Shown here piece by piece: positions 1 to 9,172 of a stretch of DNA of 64,000 nucleotides. The stretch's first letter is position 1; the number at the start of each line of letters is the position of its first letter. The DNA comes from Cyclobacteriaceae bacterium (GTDB taxonomy: Bacteria > Bacteroidota > Bacteroidia > Cytophagales > Cyclobacteriaceae). Made by a program: the position numbers and the translations under genes. The notes beneath the pieces were generated by a model. The model did no database searches. It saw only the letters and a list, made by a program, of their open reading frames with translations, and was not told the origin of the DNA. The stretch is from positions 462,998 through 526,997 of the forward strand of contig JANQSI010000018.1 in NCBI GenBank assembly GCA_028284125.1. Reading direction: 5' to 3'.

Positions 1-202
1 GGTTAAAGCGCATAGAATTTACCCATTTGTAAAACAAATACGAAGATAGACGATAAAAAGTTGTAAGGAGAAAATCCTGGCGCTTAAGGTTAAAGGGTGG
101 GTAGTCAGAATTTATCTCATTTCTTAAAAATGAGAGATATGCAAGGTGAAGAAGAATCCAATCCGAAACTCTTCCTTCTAAATTTCTCCAAAACTTAAAA
201 AT
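1..202. other. Leading intergenic region
   Basis: No open reading frame of note is seen on either strand. The only structure is an imperfect inverted repeat at about 113-139, with arms TATCTCATTT and AAATGAGAGATA and no T-run. It could be a weak hairpin ahead of the first gene. The real upstream gene lies outside the window. Confidence 0.4.
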
Positions 203-1159
203 ATGAGCTTAAAAATGGCAAGTCTTAGTATAGTAGTTCTATCTATCCTTTCATGTGGAGGAGATGATTCTCCGACTTTTGATGAGTGTGGAAATCCCAC
301 AACTGAAACAGTGAATGACAAAAGATGTTTATACACTGTTTCAACATTGACTTCAAGTTTTGACGGAAGTGGTGGTCTGACGGTTGATGCTGAAGGTTTT
401 ATCTATGTCGCTGATTTTGGAAATCGAATTGATTTTGCGGATGGCGAAATTGTTTCAAAAGTTAATCCTGAAACTGGTGAAGTATCGCTTTTCGCTGATA
501 GCTTGGAAGGTCCTTCTGGTAATGCTTTTAGGCCCAATGGAAATTTGATTCAAGCCAATATCCAGGGAAATTTTGTTAGTGAAATTACTCCCGATGGACA
601 GGTAACTACTCTTTCGAATTCCGGATTACGTGCGCCAGTAGGTGTAGCACTTGATGAAGACGAAAACATATACGTATGTAATTGTAATGGAGGTACCATT
701 CAAAAGATTGCCCCTGATGGAACCTCCACTCCCTTTTCTACAGACGGAAACATTCTTAGATGTCCAAATGGGTTGACCATCGATGAGAATAGCAATTTGT
801 ACGTAGCTAATTTCAGTAACAGTAGCATCGTAAAAGTTACCCCTGATGGAACCCCAACCGTTTTGGCCAGGCTTCCAGGTAGTAATAACTCACATTTGGT
901 CTATGGCAATGGCGTTCTTTATGCTTTGAGCAGGGGAGGAAATAAGTTGTATGAAGTAACGCTTGATGGTGAGGTGTCGATTATAGCTGGTACAGGAGCT
1001 GCCGGAAATGAAGACGGAGATGGAAACGTGGCAAGCTTTTTCATTCCAAATGGAATCGGAATCAGTCCTGATGGAAGCAAAATTTATGTGGTATCACGAC
1101 TTGTCAATGAGGGGAGCCCCTTAAATCCTGTTGTTGTCAGAGTTATTCAACTGAAATAA
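203..1159 (+). CDS. NHL/SMP-30-like beta-propeller lipoprotein
   Basis: This 318-residue protein begins with a short hydrophobic signal ending in a lipobox-like ILSC, so Cys18 is the likely lipidated residue and the protein should be anchored in the envelope. The rest is made of repeated propeller-blade motifs of the type PxGxAxDxxxNxYV followed by xIxKIxPDG, seen around residues 50-90, 145-175, 190-220 and 280-310, which is typical of NHL or SMP-30/gluconolactonase-like propellers. No substrate can be read from the sequence. An ATG four codons in (215) is an alternative start. The stop abuts the stop of the convergent AraC gene with no gap. Confidence 0.8.
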   Translation: MSLKMASLSIVVLSILSCGGDDSPTFDECGNPTTETVNDKRCLYTVSTLTSSFDGSGGLTVDAEGFIYVADFGNRIDFADGEIVSKVNPETGEVSLFADSLEGPSGNAFRPNGNLIQANIQGNFVSEITPDGQVTTLSNSGLRAPVGVALDEDENIYVCNCNGGTIQKIAPDGTSTPFSTDGNILRCPNGLTIDENSNLYVANFSNSSIVKVTPDGTPTVLARLPGSNNSHLVYGNGVLYALSRGGNKLYEVTLDGEVSIIAGTGAAGNEDGDGNVASFFIPNGIGISPDGSKIYVVSRLVNEGSPLNPVVVRVIQLK

Positions 1160-2260
1160 CTAGTCGATGAACGACTTGGGAGTTCTTCCTTCTAATTTTT
1201 TGAACGCTCGGTAAAAAGTGGCAAGGCTCGTGAAGCCAGCATCATTTGCTATTGACTGAATAGTAAACTGCTTGCTGTGAGCACTTGCCAGTTTTTGCTT
1301 GGCTTCTTCCAATCGGTATTGATTGATGAAATCTCTAAAGTTCAGATTCGTGAATTCTTTAATTGTTTGAGACAAATGGTGCTTCGAATATTGCAATTGC
1401 TTTGAGAGTGTTTGAAGATCAAATTCTGGGTCCCTGTAGGGTTTGTGGTCTTCGAGAAATTTAAGCAGCTTCAGAAATGCTTCATTCAATTCAACATCTG
1501 TGTTTTTTGGATTCAGTTTTCTTGGATTGCCAATCAAATACAAATCTTTAGGCGAACGTAAACTGCGGACAAAAAGAACAAGCAGAAATCCTGTAAAAAG
1601 GATGAAATAGGTAGAGCCGACCCACCATAAGTTTTCAACTCCAACATTTAAAACAACAATGGAAAGAAAACCTAAAAATCCCAACACGCCGAGCCCTATG
1701 ATCAATTGCAAGATCCACATACGTTCCTTCCTCCTATACTCATAGGAAGATTCGCTTTTCATTAAGGACCAACTTGAGATAATGTAGAATACGGATTGAC
1801 AAAAGAAAATAACGAAATTGATCGTATGAATTGGAGCAGAGGATCCCTTCTCCGTCATCTGGAGATAGTAGAGTTTAATTTCGCCAGGATAAGAGTAAAA
1901 ATCGAGTGTAGTAAATAGTACCCAAATGGCTGGCAGAAAGTGCCATAAATCCTTTTTAGTTACAATCCGCTTAGTAGCATAAAGTCTAATGTAAAAGAAG
2001 ATAATCGGTCCGACCAGGTACCAGAGAGGGCTAGTAGACATAATCATGTGAGGCAGTTTCTCGTATCCTATCGTGTGACTCAATAATTCTTCAGTAAGTA
2101 AGATTGCGCACAAAAGAGAAGCAATAGCCAATAGCCATTTAGCTTGTCTAGAACCTTGTTTATAGGTAGGAAAAAGGATAAATAGCAAGTAACCTTGGAA
2201 CATCGAGTAGGCCACAATACTCGTCCAGAGAATATCCAAAATATTTGCTAGGTTCAGCAT
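1160..2260 (-). CDS. Membrane-anchored AraC-family transcriptional regulator
   Basis: The first ~235 of 366 residues form about seven hydrophobic helices. The last ~100 residues are an AraC-type double helix-turn-helix domain containing LSKQLQYSKHHLSQTIKEF and SIANDAGFTSLATFYRAFKK, and the protein ends just after the second helix pair. This 7TM-plus-AraC layout is common in Bacteroidota. The protein presumably senses a membrane or periplasmic signal and binds DNA directly; the target is unknown. It stands alone on the minus strand, convergent with the propeller lipoprotein. Confidence 0.88.
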   Translation of the reverse strand: MLNLANILDILWTSIVAYSMFQGYLLFILFPTYKQGSRQAKWLLAIASLLCAILLTEELLSHTIGYEKLPHMIMSTSPLWYLVGPIIFFYIRLYATKRIVTKKDLWHFLPAIWVLFTTLDFYSYPGEIKLYYLQMTEKGSSAPIHTINFVIFFCQSVFYIISSWSLMKSESSYEYRRKERMWILQLIIGLGVLGFLGFLSIVVLNVGVENLWWVGSTYFILFTGFLLVLFVRSLRSPKDLYLIGNPRKLNPKNTDVELNEAFLKLLKFLEDHKPYRDPEFDLQTLSKQLQYSKHHLSQTIKEFTNLNFRDFINQYRLEEAKQKLASAHSKQFTIQSIANDAGFTSLATFYRAFKKLEGRTPKSFID

Positions 2261-2366
2261 TTAGGTCTGTTTTAAACTTGCTGTTTTCTTCATTAGAAAC
2301 ATGCAAGAAAAAGCTTCACCTTATTGAGGGCTTTGAGAGCAATCAAAACGAAGAAAGAAATACAGC

Positions 2367-2987
2367 TTAGTTTCCGGAATCTCTAACTTTTCCTTGTAGT
2401 ACGCTTACCTGAGAATTAAAAGGATTTCCAGCAGATCGTCGGAATGTAACAACTTGACCAACATGCCAAAGTGCATCAGCGATAGGGCCATTTAGTTGAT
2501 TCCAAAATGGATATTCGCTTCGGTTTCCATTTCCAGAAAGAAAAATGGTTTTGTATTCCTCCATATCCTTATCAGAGCTGTTTTTCAGAATTTCACTCGT
2601 TCTGCGAATGTTCTCTAGTGTTTTTAATCTTTTTTCTTCGAAGTTCAACTTAGGTTGTTCGATCGTAAAATCAGTCGGCTCTTTCATAACCGCATTCAAG
2701 GTCGTTCGTGTCAGTCCTAAAATGTGATCGATAGTTTCGCCCATTGTTCTGGCTTCTTCTGATGGCTTAAACGCAAGATTCTCTTCAGTCAAATCAGCGG
2801 TTGCATGAAAATATCGGAAGCCTAATCCATCCACCATTCTTGAAGCTACCGTTCCAGCTGTGAAAGAACCTGGAGCGTCTGGTATCTGATAATAGTAGTT
2901 GGCATCATTTATCTCCTTGTCCTGGCTTAGAGAGATAGAAATGGATAGAACGAGACAAGTAAAAAAAGCGAGGGTTTTATTCATCAT
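2367..2987 (-). CDS. Secreted DinB-superfamily protein
   Basis: The chosen start is the ATG at 2987, which gives 206 residues beginning with a clean signal peptide (MMNKTLAFFTCLVLSISISLS, cut after about residue 21). An upstream ATG at 3017 would add ten non-signal-like residues. The mature part has the four-helix DinB/YfiT pattern: a helix containing TIDHILGLTR and a later DALWHVGQVVTFRR, whose histidines are the likely metal ligands. Most DinB-like proteins are cytosolic, so the signal peptide suggests a periplasmic member. Substrate unknown. Confidence 0.78.
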   Translation of the reverse strand: MMNKTLAFFTCLVLSISISLSQDKEINDANYYYQIPDAPGSFTAGTVASRMVDGLGFRYFHATADLTEENLAFKPSEEARTMGETIDHILGLTRTTLNAVMKEPTDFTIEQPKLNFEEKRLKTLENIRRTSEILKNSSDKDMEEYKTIFLSGNGNRSEYPFWNQLNGPIADALWHVGQVVTFRRSAGNPFNSQVSVLQGKVRDSGN

Positions 2988-3162
2988 ATTTTGAGTTTTA
3001 CAATCGCAAGATAACAACGGAAGGCTTTCGGTGGCTGTTCAGGATCATTCAATTTGATTCAAGCAGGATAGAAAGATTGTCTATCCAGGATAAATATACC
3101 GTCATGTAAAATTTTATGGATTAAAGGCGGTATCTTTCAGTAACTCACTTGAAAATAAGCTG

Positions 3163-3951
3163 ATGAAAAAGAGAATTAAACTAGTTCAGACACTTCTAAA
3201 GGAAAAAGGTGACTATAACGACAAAATTGATGGATTAGTAGGACCAAAAACCTTATCAGGAATAGCCAAACTCAATAGGATTGAATCTTCATGGTCTATA
3301 AAGAGAAAAATCAATGGGGCCATTCAGGTTTTTGCCAATGATAAAAAAATACCTTGTAAGCCAATCGATGGTCTTTGGGGTCCAATCACTCAAGAAGCAT
3401 ACGATCAATTATGCGAGATTGTATTTGAAAAGAAAGCTCCACCTATTTGGCGACCAGAAGAGGTTGATGAAGTAAATCCCAATGACTGGCCAAAACAATA
3501 CACCAAAGAGTTCGATGAGTTCTATGGTGAGCAAGGCTCAAATCTTACAATTATCGATTTGCCTTATCGTCACAAGTTTTCATGGGAATTGTCTAAATCC
3601 ACTCAACGGTTAAAATGTCACGAAAAGGTTGCTTCGAGTGTGATCACAGTATTGGAAAATGTTGTGAAGGAATATGGGTTATCCAAAATCCGTGAATTAA
3701 AACTAGACGTTTGGGGAGGATGTTTTAACATCAGACCAATCAGAGGAGGTACGAAACCTTCCATGCACAGTTGGGGAATCGCCATGGACTATGATCCGGC
3801 GCGGAATAGATTAAGATGGGGTGCAGACCGGGCGCATTTTGCTAAAGATGAGTATAAAACCTGGTGGGAAATTTGGGAAGAGGAAGGGTGGATCAGCCTC
3901 GGAAGATCAAGAAATTTTGATTGGATGCATGTGCAGGCTGCCAAGATTTAG
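3163..3951 (+). CDS. Peptidoglycan-binding / M15-family peptidase
   Basis: This 262-residue protein has two peptidoglycan-binding-like segments (DGLVGPKTL near 23-31 and DGLWGPITQEA near 69-79). They are followed by a zinc peptidase domain of the D-Ala-D-Ala carboxypeptidase / L-Ala-D-Glu endopeptidase type. The M15 ligands are visible as H202 and D209 in SMHSWGIAMDYDP and H256 in DWMHVQ. There is no signal peptide or transmembrane segment, as in phage endolysins that rely on a holin, yet no phage genes surround it. The role may be cell-wall turnover after an unusual export route, or a leftover lysin. Confidence 0.8.
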   Translation: MKKRIKLVQTLLKEKGDYNDKIDGLVGPKTLSGIAKLNRIESSWSIKRKINGAIQVFANDKKIPCKPIDGLWGPITQEAYDQLCEIVFEKKAPPIWRPEEVDEVNPNDWPKQYTKEFDEFYGEQGSNLTIIDLPYRHKFSWELSKSTQRLKCHEKVASSVITVLENVVKEYGLSKIRELKLDVWGGCFNIRPIRGGTKPSMHSWGIAMDYDPARNRLRWGADRAHFAKDEYKTWWEIWEEEGWISLGRSRNFDWMHVQAAKI

Positions 3952-4028
3952 TCAAACAATACTTTCTGGCTGGCTATAAGGATATACCGTATAGATATTT
4001 CTAACATAGTTTCTATTTTCGTTAATAG

Positions 4029-4601
4029 ATGGAGCCGATTCCTAAATCACTTTTAAGGAAAATCCTTCTTGACTATAGAAGAGCTTTGAGGAAAGATCAT
4101 TTCCAAAAAAGGAATGAACAACTATGTCAAAACCTCCTTGAATTCATCTATGACAATAACCACAAAATAATCCACACTTTTCTACCAATAGACAGAAACA
4201 AAGAACCAGACATTACAGGAATATTTGATGGCTTGAGGAAAACAGGTTGTGAAATCATGATTTCCAAAACGGATTTCAAAGAGAAAACCCAACAACACTT
4301 TTACTTACTAGAAGAAACTCTTTTGGCAAAAAACAAAATGGGAATACCAGAACCCGTAGATGCCGAAGAAACTAACATTAAAAAGGCAGATCTTATCCTA
4401 GTTCCACTTTTAGCAGCCGACAAAAAAGGGAACCGAATTGGGTACGGTGGTGGTTATTATGATCGTTTATTAAAAGAAACCGCAGCGGCTAAATTAGGAT
4501 TAAGTTTATCACCACTTCTTGACGAAATTGTTCAAGTGGAAGAGTGGGACATCAAGATCGATGAGGTCTTAACTCCTTTTGGCCGTTTGTCTAAAAAATG
4601 A
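4029..4601 (+). CDS. 5-formyltetrahydrofolate cyclo-ligase
   Basis: The enzyme converts 5-formyl-THF to 5,10-methenyl-THF using ATP, returning the storage folate to one-carbon metabolism. The 190-residue length fits the family. The family signature GYGGGYYDRLL is at about residues 138-148, and the N-terminal basic helix (KSLLRKILLDYRRAL) supplies the usual ATP/substrate-binding Lys and Arg. It is the first of several same-strand genes but is separated by 63 bp from YqeY. Confidence 0.93.
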   Translation: MEPIPKSLLRKILLDYRRALRKDHFQKRNEQLCQNLLEFIYDNNHKIIHTFLPIDRNKEPDITGIFDGLRKTGCEIMISKTDFKEKTQQHFYLLEETLLAKNKMGIPEPVDAEETNIKKADLILVPLLAADKKGNRIGYGGGYYDRLLKETAAAKLGLSLSPLLDEIVQVEEWDIKIDEVLTPFGRLSKK

Positions 4602-4664
4602 AAGGCGAATTGAGAGTTGGGTGAGTGGTCAATACCCATATACATTTGCATCAAACACGAAATT

Positions 4665-5114
4665 ATGAGTCTAAAGTCAACCATAGAGCAAGAGATCAAA
4701 CAAGCTATGCTCAATAAAGAAAAGGACAAACTGAGAGCTTTACGAGCAATAAAATCATTGATCCTTTTAGCAGAAACAGAAAAAGGAGGTGGAGGTGAAC
4801 TTTCTGAGGATACTGAAATGAAACTGCTAACCAAGGCAGCCAAGCAGCGTCGCGATTCCATCCAGATATTTGAAGAGCAAGGAAGAGATGATCTGGCTGC
4901 TACGGAAAAATCCGAATTGGCTATCATTGAAAGTTTTCTTCCTGCACAGCTAAGCGAAGCAGAGGTTGAAGAAGAAGTAAAACAAGTAATAGCTTCTGTA
5001 GGCGCTGCGGGTCCACAAGACATGGGGAAAGTTATGGGTGTGGCAACAAAGAAATTGGCAGGAAAAGCTGATGGAAAAATGATTTCTATGTTGGCTAAAA
5101 AACTGCTTAGCTGA
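4665..5114 (+). CDS. GatB/YqeY domain-containing protein
   Basis: A 149-residue YqeY protein, helical and charged, related to the C-terminal tRNA-binding domain of GatB. The ATG at 4665 is chosen because family members start at this point (MSLKSTIEQEIKQAM); the 16 codons upstream have no family resemblance. The conserved features are RRDSIQIFEEQGRDDLA and the C-terminal GPQDMGKVMGV. The biochemical role is not established in the family; tRNA interaction is suggested by homology only. The next gene starts immediately after its stop. Confidence 0.92.
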   Translation: MSLKSTIEQEIKQAMLNKEKDKLRALRAIKSLILLAETEKGGGGELSEDTEMKLLTKAAKQRRDSIQIFEEQGRDDLAATEKSELAIIESFLPAQLSEAEVEEEVKQVIASVGAAGPQDMGKVMGVATKKLAGKADGKMISMLAKKLLS

Positions 5115-5663
5115 TTGAGTCTTTTTGATATCATACTGCTTGTTCTTTTGGGACTAGGAGCACTGAAAGGTTTCAGGAATGGCTTCATTGTAGAGATTTT
5201 CTCTTTTCTGGCATTTTTCATCGGACTTTTCATTGCCCTTGAATTCACGATCCCCGTAACTGTTTCTCTTTTCGGTTCCAGTTCCTACTTCGATCTAATT
5301 GCGATCGTTGTTTTCATTCTATTGTTCGTTCTTCTCAGTTTTTTGATAAGACTAGGCGCCAAATCAATAAAAAGTGTGGTTGATTTCACCCTTTTAGGAA
5401 CAGTAGACAATTTTTTCGGGGCAGTGGCCGGCGCTTTCAAATCAGCTTTCATCATCAGCGTTATTTTTTGGGTAATTCAATCAGTTGGCGTTGATGTGAT
5501 AGAAAGATATTCAGATGATACAGTCATTTTCCCGTATATTGTAGGTATAGGTCCAACTGTGTTTGAATGGCTAAGCGGGTTGATTCCATTAATTCAGGAC
5601 TTAATGGACACAATGGATAGCCTTCCAACTCAGAAGGATTCAGTATTAACAATGTTGAGTTAA
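5115..5663 (+). CDS. CvpA family membrane protein
   Basis: A 182-residue inner-membrane protein with four hydrophobic helices. It opens with the characteristic CvpA pattern (FDIILLVLLGLGALKGFRNG) and has the DNFFGAVAGAFKSAF motif near residues 97-111. CvpA proteins are linked to colicin V production in E. coli and to envelope homeostasis more generally. The start is a TTG directly after the YqeY stop codon, with zero gap, so translation is probably coupled. No ATG lies near the required position. Confidence 0.88.
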   Translation: MSLFDIILLVLLGLGALKGFRNGFIVEIFSFLAFFIGLFIALEFTIPVTVSLFGSSSYFDLIAIVVFILLFVLLSFLIRLGAKSIKSVVDFTLLGTVDNFFGAVAGAFKSAFIISVIFWVIQSVGVDVIERYSDDTVIFPYIVGIGPTVFEWLSGLIPLIQDLMDTMDSLPTQKDSVLTMLS

Positions 5664-5691
5664 CTAAATTTGAAAAAATCGAGCAAATAAC

Positions 5692-6354
5692 ATGATTGCT
5701 GAGCAACTCATAAATTATATGGTACCACCATTGAAGCCGACAGACGACATCACTCGGGCAAAGCAATGGATGGATGAGTTTAGAGTCAAAGAACTTCCGA
5801 TCGTTGACGATGGAAAACTACTCGGCTATGTCTCAGAGGAATTACTTTATGATTCAGAAATCATGCATCCCGAAGTTGGTTCTTACCCACTGATCAGTGA
5901 ATCGGTAGTCGTAGCTCCATGGAAACATTATTATGACATCCTAAAGGTGTTATCCGAAAATCAAATGGATGTTGTTTCAGTGGTTGATAATGAAGAGTTC
6001 AAAGGAGTGGTCCTGAGAGATGATATTTTGAAAGAATTTTCAAAAACGGCTATAGTCAATTCTGAAGGAGCAATCATTATTCTTCAAACCTCACTCAAAG
6101 ATTATTCACTCTCTGATATATCTCGAATTGTGGAAATGAACGGGTCTATTGTTTTAGGCGCAAACGTTCGTCCGAACAGCGAGGATGCTTCGCAAATAGA
6201 AATCGTAATCCGAATCAATGGTCAGGAAGTAAACCAGATTTCCAATGGCCTCAATAAAAGTGGCTACCAAGTAATCTCTTCTTTCAACACAGAAGACCGA
6301 TCCTTTGATGAAGAAGAACGGTATGGATTGCTCATGAAATATTTGAATACCTGA
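5692..6354 (+). CDS. CBS-domain protein
   Basis: A 220-residue soluble protein whose first ~125 residues contain a tandem CBS pair (VKELPIVDDGKLLGYVSEE and the later DVVSVVDNEEFKGVVLRDD), the usual adenosyl-nucleotide sensing module. The remaining ~95 residues resemble an ACT-like regulatory fold, which is inferred only from the beta-alpha pattern. It overlaps nadK by one base (TGATG), so the two are co-translated. A TAAATTTG box at 5665-5672, with no clear upstream TTG, may give it a promoter of its own. The CBS-nadK pair is a common Bacteroidota arrangement; the ligand is unknown. Confidence 0.85.
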   Translation: MIAEQLINYMVPPLKPTDDITRAKQWMDEFRVKELPIVDDGKLLGYVSEELLYDSEIMHPEVGSYPLISESVVVAPWKHYYDILKVLSENQMDVVSVVDNEEFKGVVLRDDILKEFSKTAIVNSEGAIIILQTSLKDYSLSDISRIVEMNGSIVLGANVRPNSEDASQIEIVIRINGQEVNQISNGLNKSGYQVISSFNTEDRSFDEEERYGLLMKYLNT

Positions 6355-7220
6355 TGAAACGGGTTGTTCTTCATGGCCTTGCGATTGAGGAGGATTCTAA
6401 AAAATATGTCGATCAGATCATTGACAGGCTTAATAATGAGGGATCTGAAATTTTTGTCACAAATACGTTTCAGGATAGAAATAAAGAACTCCTAGGAAAT
6501 CAACATCCAGTAATCGAGGAAGTAGATGAGAGCTTTGACGTTGTATTCAGTCTTGGTGGAGACGGGACATTTCTGGAATCATTACTTGTCGTCGGAAAAA
6601 GCGAAGTTCCGATTTTGGGAATCAATATGGGACGACTTGGGTTCCTGGCCTCCATTGCTAAGGAATACGTCAAAGAATCCCTTTTTTTACTTTTCAAAGG
6701 AAGTTACACCATTGAGAAACGATCCTTACTTTCACTTGAATCGTCAGCTGATCTCTTTGGTGGCAAGCCTTATGCCATGAACGAATGTGCCATCTTGAGG
6801 AAGGACACTTCTTCGATGATCATGATCAAATGTTACATCAATGGCGAGTACTTAAATACATATTGGGCAGATGGTCTAATGGTTTCTACACCTACTGGCT
6901 CAACTGGATATTCGTTGAGCTGCGGTGGACCATTAATGATGCCTGATGCGAAGGACTTTGTGATTACACCAGTAAGTCCACACAACTTGAACGTTCGACC
7001 ACTGATCGTTTCCGATGATTCAGAGCTCACCTTTAAGATAGAAACGCGCAACCGAAGCTTTCTTATTTCCATGGATTCAAGATCGGAGACCATTGAAAGT
7101 GATGTAGAATTGAAAATAAGTAAAGCTGCATTTCACGCCAATATCATTCGAATCGAAGGAAACAGTTTCCCGGATACGATCAGAAATAAGCTGGGATGGG
7201 GTTTTGACAAAAGGAATTAA
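6354..7220 (+). CDS. nadK: NAD kinase
   Basis: Phosphorylates NAD to NADP with ATP or polyphosphate. The 288 residues carry the GGDGT motif at 68-72, the NE pair in AMNECAILRK near 143-144, and the second signature STPTGSTGYS at 178-187 with the following glycine-rich CGGP. Length and motif spacing match bacterial NAD kinases. It overlaps the CBS gene by one base. A separate promoter before the next gene suggests transcription is re-initiated after nadK. Confidence 0.97.
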   Translation: MKRVVLHGLAIEEDSKKYVDQIIDRLNNEGSEIFVTNTFQDRNKELLGNQHPVIEEVDESFDVVFSLGGDGTFLESLLVVGKSEVPILGINMGRLGFLASIAKEYVKESLFLLFKGSYTIEKRSLLSLESSADLFGGKPYAMNECAILRKDTSSMIMIKCYINGEYLNTYWADGLMVSTPTGSTGYSLSCGGPLMMPDAKDFVITPVSPHNLNVRPLIVSDDSELTFKIETRNRSFLISMDSRSETIESDVELKISKAAFHANIIRIEGNSFPDTIRNKLGWGFDKRN

Positions 7221-7291
7221 CTGTTATTTTTCGATTAAATATTTAGCCTAAGCGACAAATTGATGGTAGTTTACAAGGGAAAGTGCCATTT

Positions 7292-7326
7292 TTTGTTAAC
7301 CAAGTACAATCAAAAAACTATTTTTG
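7292..7326 (+). promoter_or_regulatory. Bacteroidota-type promoter before the first DUF6089 barrel gene
   Basis: TTTG at 7292-7295 and TATTTTTG at 7319-7326 (consensus TAnnTTTG) are separated by 23 bp. Transcription would start near 7333, about 13 nt before the ATG at 7346. This supports 7346 rather than 7283 as the start codon, since 7283 would lie inside the promoter. Confidence 0.5.
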
Positions 7327-7345
7327 TGTTATTAAGACTGTGGTC

Positions 7346-8422
7346 ATGAAATTGAGAAGCCTAATAATATTCGCCCTCACGCTACTTATGCTTGGCATTG
7401 CTGATGATGCAGATGCCCAAAGAAGACGAGCCAATAAGTATAAAAAAAGGAGACAAACGAACAAAAAGATTTCTCACTATAAAGGAGGTCAAAGAGGTTA
7501 TGGAAGGTTTAAACCTTACTATTTCTTTGGAGCACAGATAAATGCCGGTAACTATTTTGGAGACTTAGCACCGGTAAATAAAGCAGCCAGTACAGATATT
7601 TCATTCACGCGTCCTGGATTTGGCTTACATGGAGGATATAAGTTCCATAACTCGGTTGCAATTCGAGCAGCTTTGAATTGGGTTAGGGTTTCCGGCGATG
7701 ATTTTTCCGCTGATCCTACCGATGAAGCAAGTGCTCCTAGATATGCAAGGAATCTTAGCTTCAGAAATGACATTATGGAGTTTCAGGCAGGACTTGAAAT
7801 ATCACTTTTACCAAATTATGGAGGTATTCAACAGAGGCTTCCTCTTAACGTCTACTTGTTTTTAGGAGGAGCCGTATTTCTGCATGAACCTATGGGCAAG
7901 GTGCCAGAATTGGATTATCAAAGTACAGGTACCCCGGCCGCACCTCAAGCAGGTGAATGGGTTAGTTTGAGAGATTTAGGGACAGAAGGACAGAATTTAG
8001 GCGTTGTGGATGCCTACAGTAAGGTAGAATTTTCTATACCAGTTTCTGTCGGCGCAACATTGCGTCTGCCAGGAACAAATTTGAATGCAGGATTAGAATT
8101 TGGAGTTAGATATCTGTTCACAGATTACATTGATGATGTAAGTACGCAGTATGTGGGTCTTGACCAATTCACAGATCCTCTGGCGCGTATTATGTCCGAT
8201 CGTTCAGCGGAAGCAACATCATTTAATGGAGACACAAGGGATTTGAGCGGCTTACAGATCAACAATACCTCCACAGGATTTAACTCCTCAGGATTTATTG
8301 GTGGCGGAATTGACGGAGCAACGAGAGGAAATCCGGATGATAATGATTTGATTTTTGTTACCTCATTAAAGCTCACATTGTTATTGGATAAAAGTCCAAA
8401 AAGAAGCGCAAAATTCAGGTAA
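7346..8422 (+). CDS. DUF6089-like outer-membrane beta-barrel protein
   Basis: Starting at 7346 gives 358 residues with a signal peptide (MKLRSLIIFALTLLMLG, cut near the ADAQ site). A very basic stretch rich in R and K follows, and then an alternating aromatic/glycine pattern typical of small outer-membrane barrels (FGAQINAGNYFGDLAP, ALEIS-like strands). It matches the DUF6089 type found between nadK and uppS in many Bacteroidota, which suggests an envelope-assembly role, but no function is demonstrated. A second, shorter barrel gene of the same kind follows 3 bp later. Confidence 0.78.
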   Translation: MKLRSLIIFALTLLMLGIADDADAQRRRANKYKKRRQTNKKISHYKGGQRGYGRFKPYYFFGAQINAGNYFGDLAPVNKAASTDISFTRPGFGLHGGYKFHNSVAIRAALNWVRVSGDDFSADPTDEASAPRYARNLSFRNDIMEFQAGLEISLLPNYGGIQQRLPLNVYLFLGGAVFLHEPMGKVPELDYQSTGTPAAPQAGEWVSLRDLGTEGQNLGVVDAYSKVEFSIPVSVGATLRLPGTNLNAGLEFGVRYLFTDYIDDVSTQYVGLDQFTDPLARIMSDRSAEATSFNGDTRDLSGLQINNTSTGFNSSGFIGGGIDGATRGNPDDNDLIFVTSLKLTLLLDKSPKRSAKFR

Positions 8423-8425
8423 TTC

Positions 8426-9115
8426 TTGAGGAAATTCCTTTTCACAATACTGTTCATTTCCTGCATTTCTTCCAATGCACAATTCATTGAGTTTGGTGGT
8501 GGACTCGGATTCATGAACTATTCAGGAGATCTTGTGCGCGGCTATGACTTTGGAACTTCCACATTAGCCGGATCAGCTTACTATCGAATGAATTTTTCAG
8601 AAATTGTTACGCTTAGGCTTGCCGCTACAATAGGTAGGGCCAAAGGAGCTGAAACACCCATCGATGCTTTTGCTGTTCAACGTGATCACTCATTCAGCAA
8701 TTCGATCCTAGAGTTCTCTTCGGTTTTTGAATATCATTTTTTTGATTTCAAAAGCCAGAAATCACAAAGAAATTGGTCCCCATATATTTTCGGTGGCTTT
8801 GGTGTCATAAGCGTTGGTGACATTCCTGAGAACAGTGGAGTAGGTAAAATTCAACCAGTTTTGCCGGTAGGATTTGGCTTCAAACATCTTATAGCAAAAA
8901 AATATAGTATTGGTTTTGAGGCCGGAGCACGTAAGACTTTTTACGATTATTTAGACGGAATTTCAGATGGTGATCAGACCATCAAAGATTATCAATATGG
9001 GAACCCAAAAGATGACGATTGGTTTTTTTATACTGGAATTTCATTTAGCATAATTCTGTTCAATATCCCATGTCCATTTCCATACGTTCCAAATAATTCG
9101 CTGCTGGACCGTTAA
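8426..9115 (+). CDS. Second DUF6089-like outer-membrane beta-barrel protein
   Basis: A 229-residue protein with a signal peptide (MRKFLFTILFISCISSNAQ) and short glycine/aromatic beta strands throughout, including FIEFGGGLGFMNYSGDL, which parallels NAGNYFGDLAP of the preceding gene. It is probably a diverged tandem copy of the same barrel family. The start is a TTG at 8426, three bases after the preceding stop; no ATG would preserve the signal peptide. Function unknown; context points to outer-membrane biogenesis. Confidence 0.75.
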   Translation: MRKFLFTILFISCISSNAQFIEFGGGLGFMNYSGDLVRGYDFGTSTLAGSAYYRMNFSEIVTLRLAATIGRAKGAETPIDAFAVQRDHSFSNSILEFSSVFEYHFFDFKSQKSQRNWSPYIFGGFGVISVGDIPENSGVGKIQPVLPVGFGFKHLIAKKYSIGFEAGARKTFYDYLDGISDGDQTIKDYQYGNPKDDDWFFYTGISFSIILFNIPCPFPYVPNNSLLDR

Positions 9116-9172
9116 AGGAAGTTAAATACCTGATTTTCATTCTTTTTTAACTAAAAAAAGCCCCATTTTTGT

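Noticed and set aside
3066-3086. Short inverted repeat GGATAG / CTATCC between the DinB-like and M15 genes
   Set aside because: Only a 6-bp stem with a 9-base loop and no T-run; could occur by chance.
4532-5248. A 238-codon minus-strand reading frame, longer than the yqeY gene it covers
   Set aside because: It is antisense to three well-supported genes (cyclo-ligase end, YqeY, CvpA start), its translation is Ser-rich without domain-like features, and YqeY has clear family motifs on the plus strand.
7283-7345. N-terminal extension of the first DUF6089 barrel protein
   Set aside because: It would start inside the promoter (7292-7326) and place 21 non-signal residues ahead of a good signal peptide.
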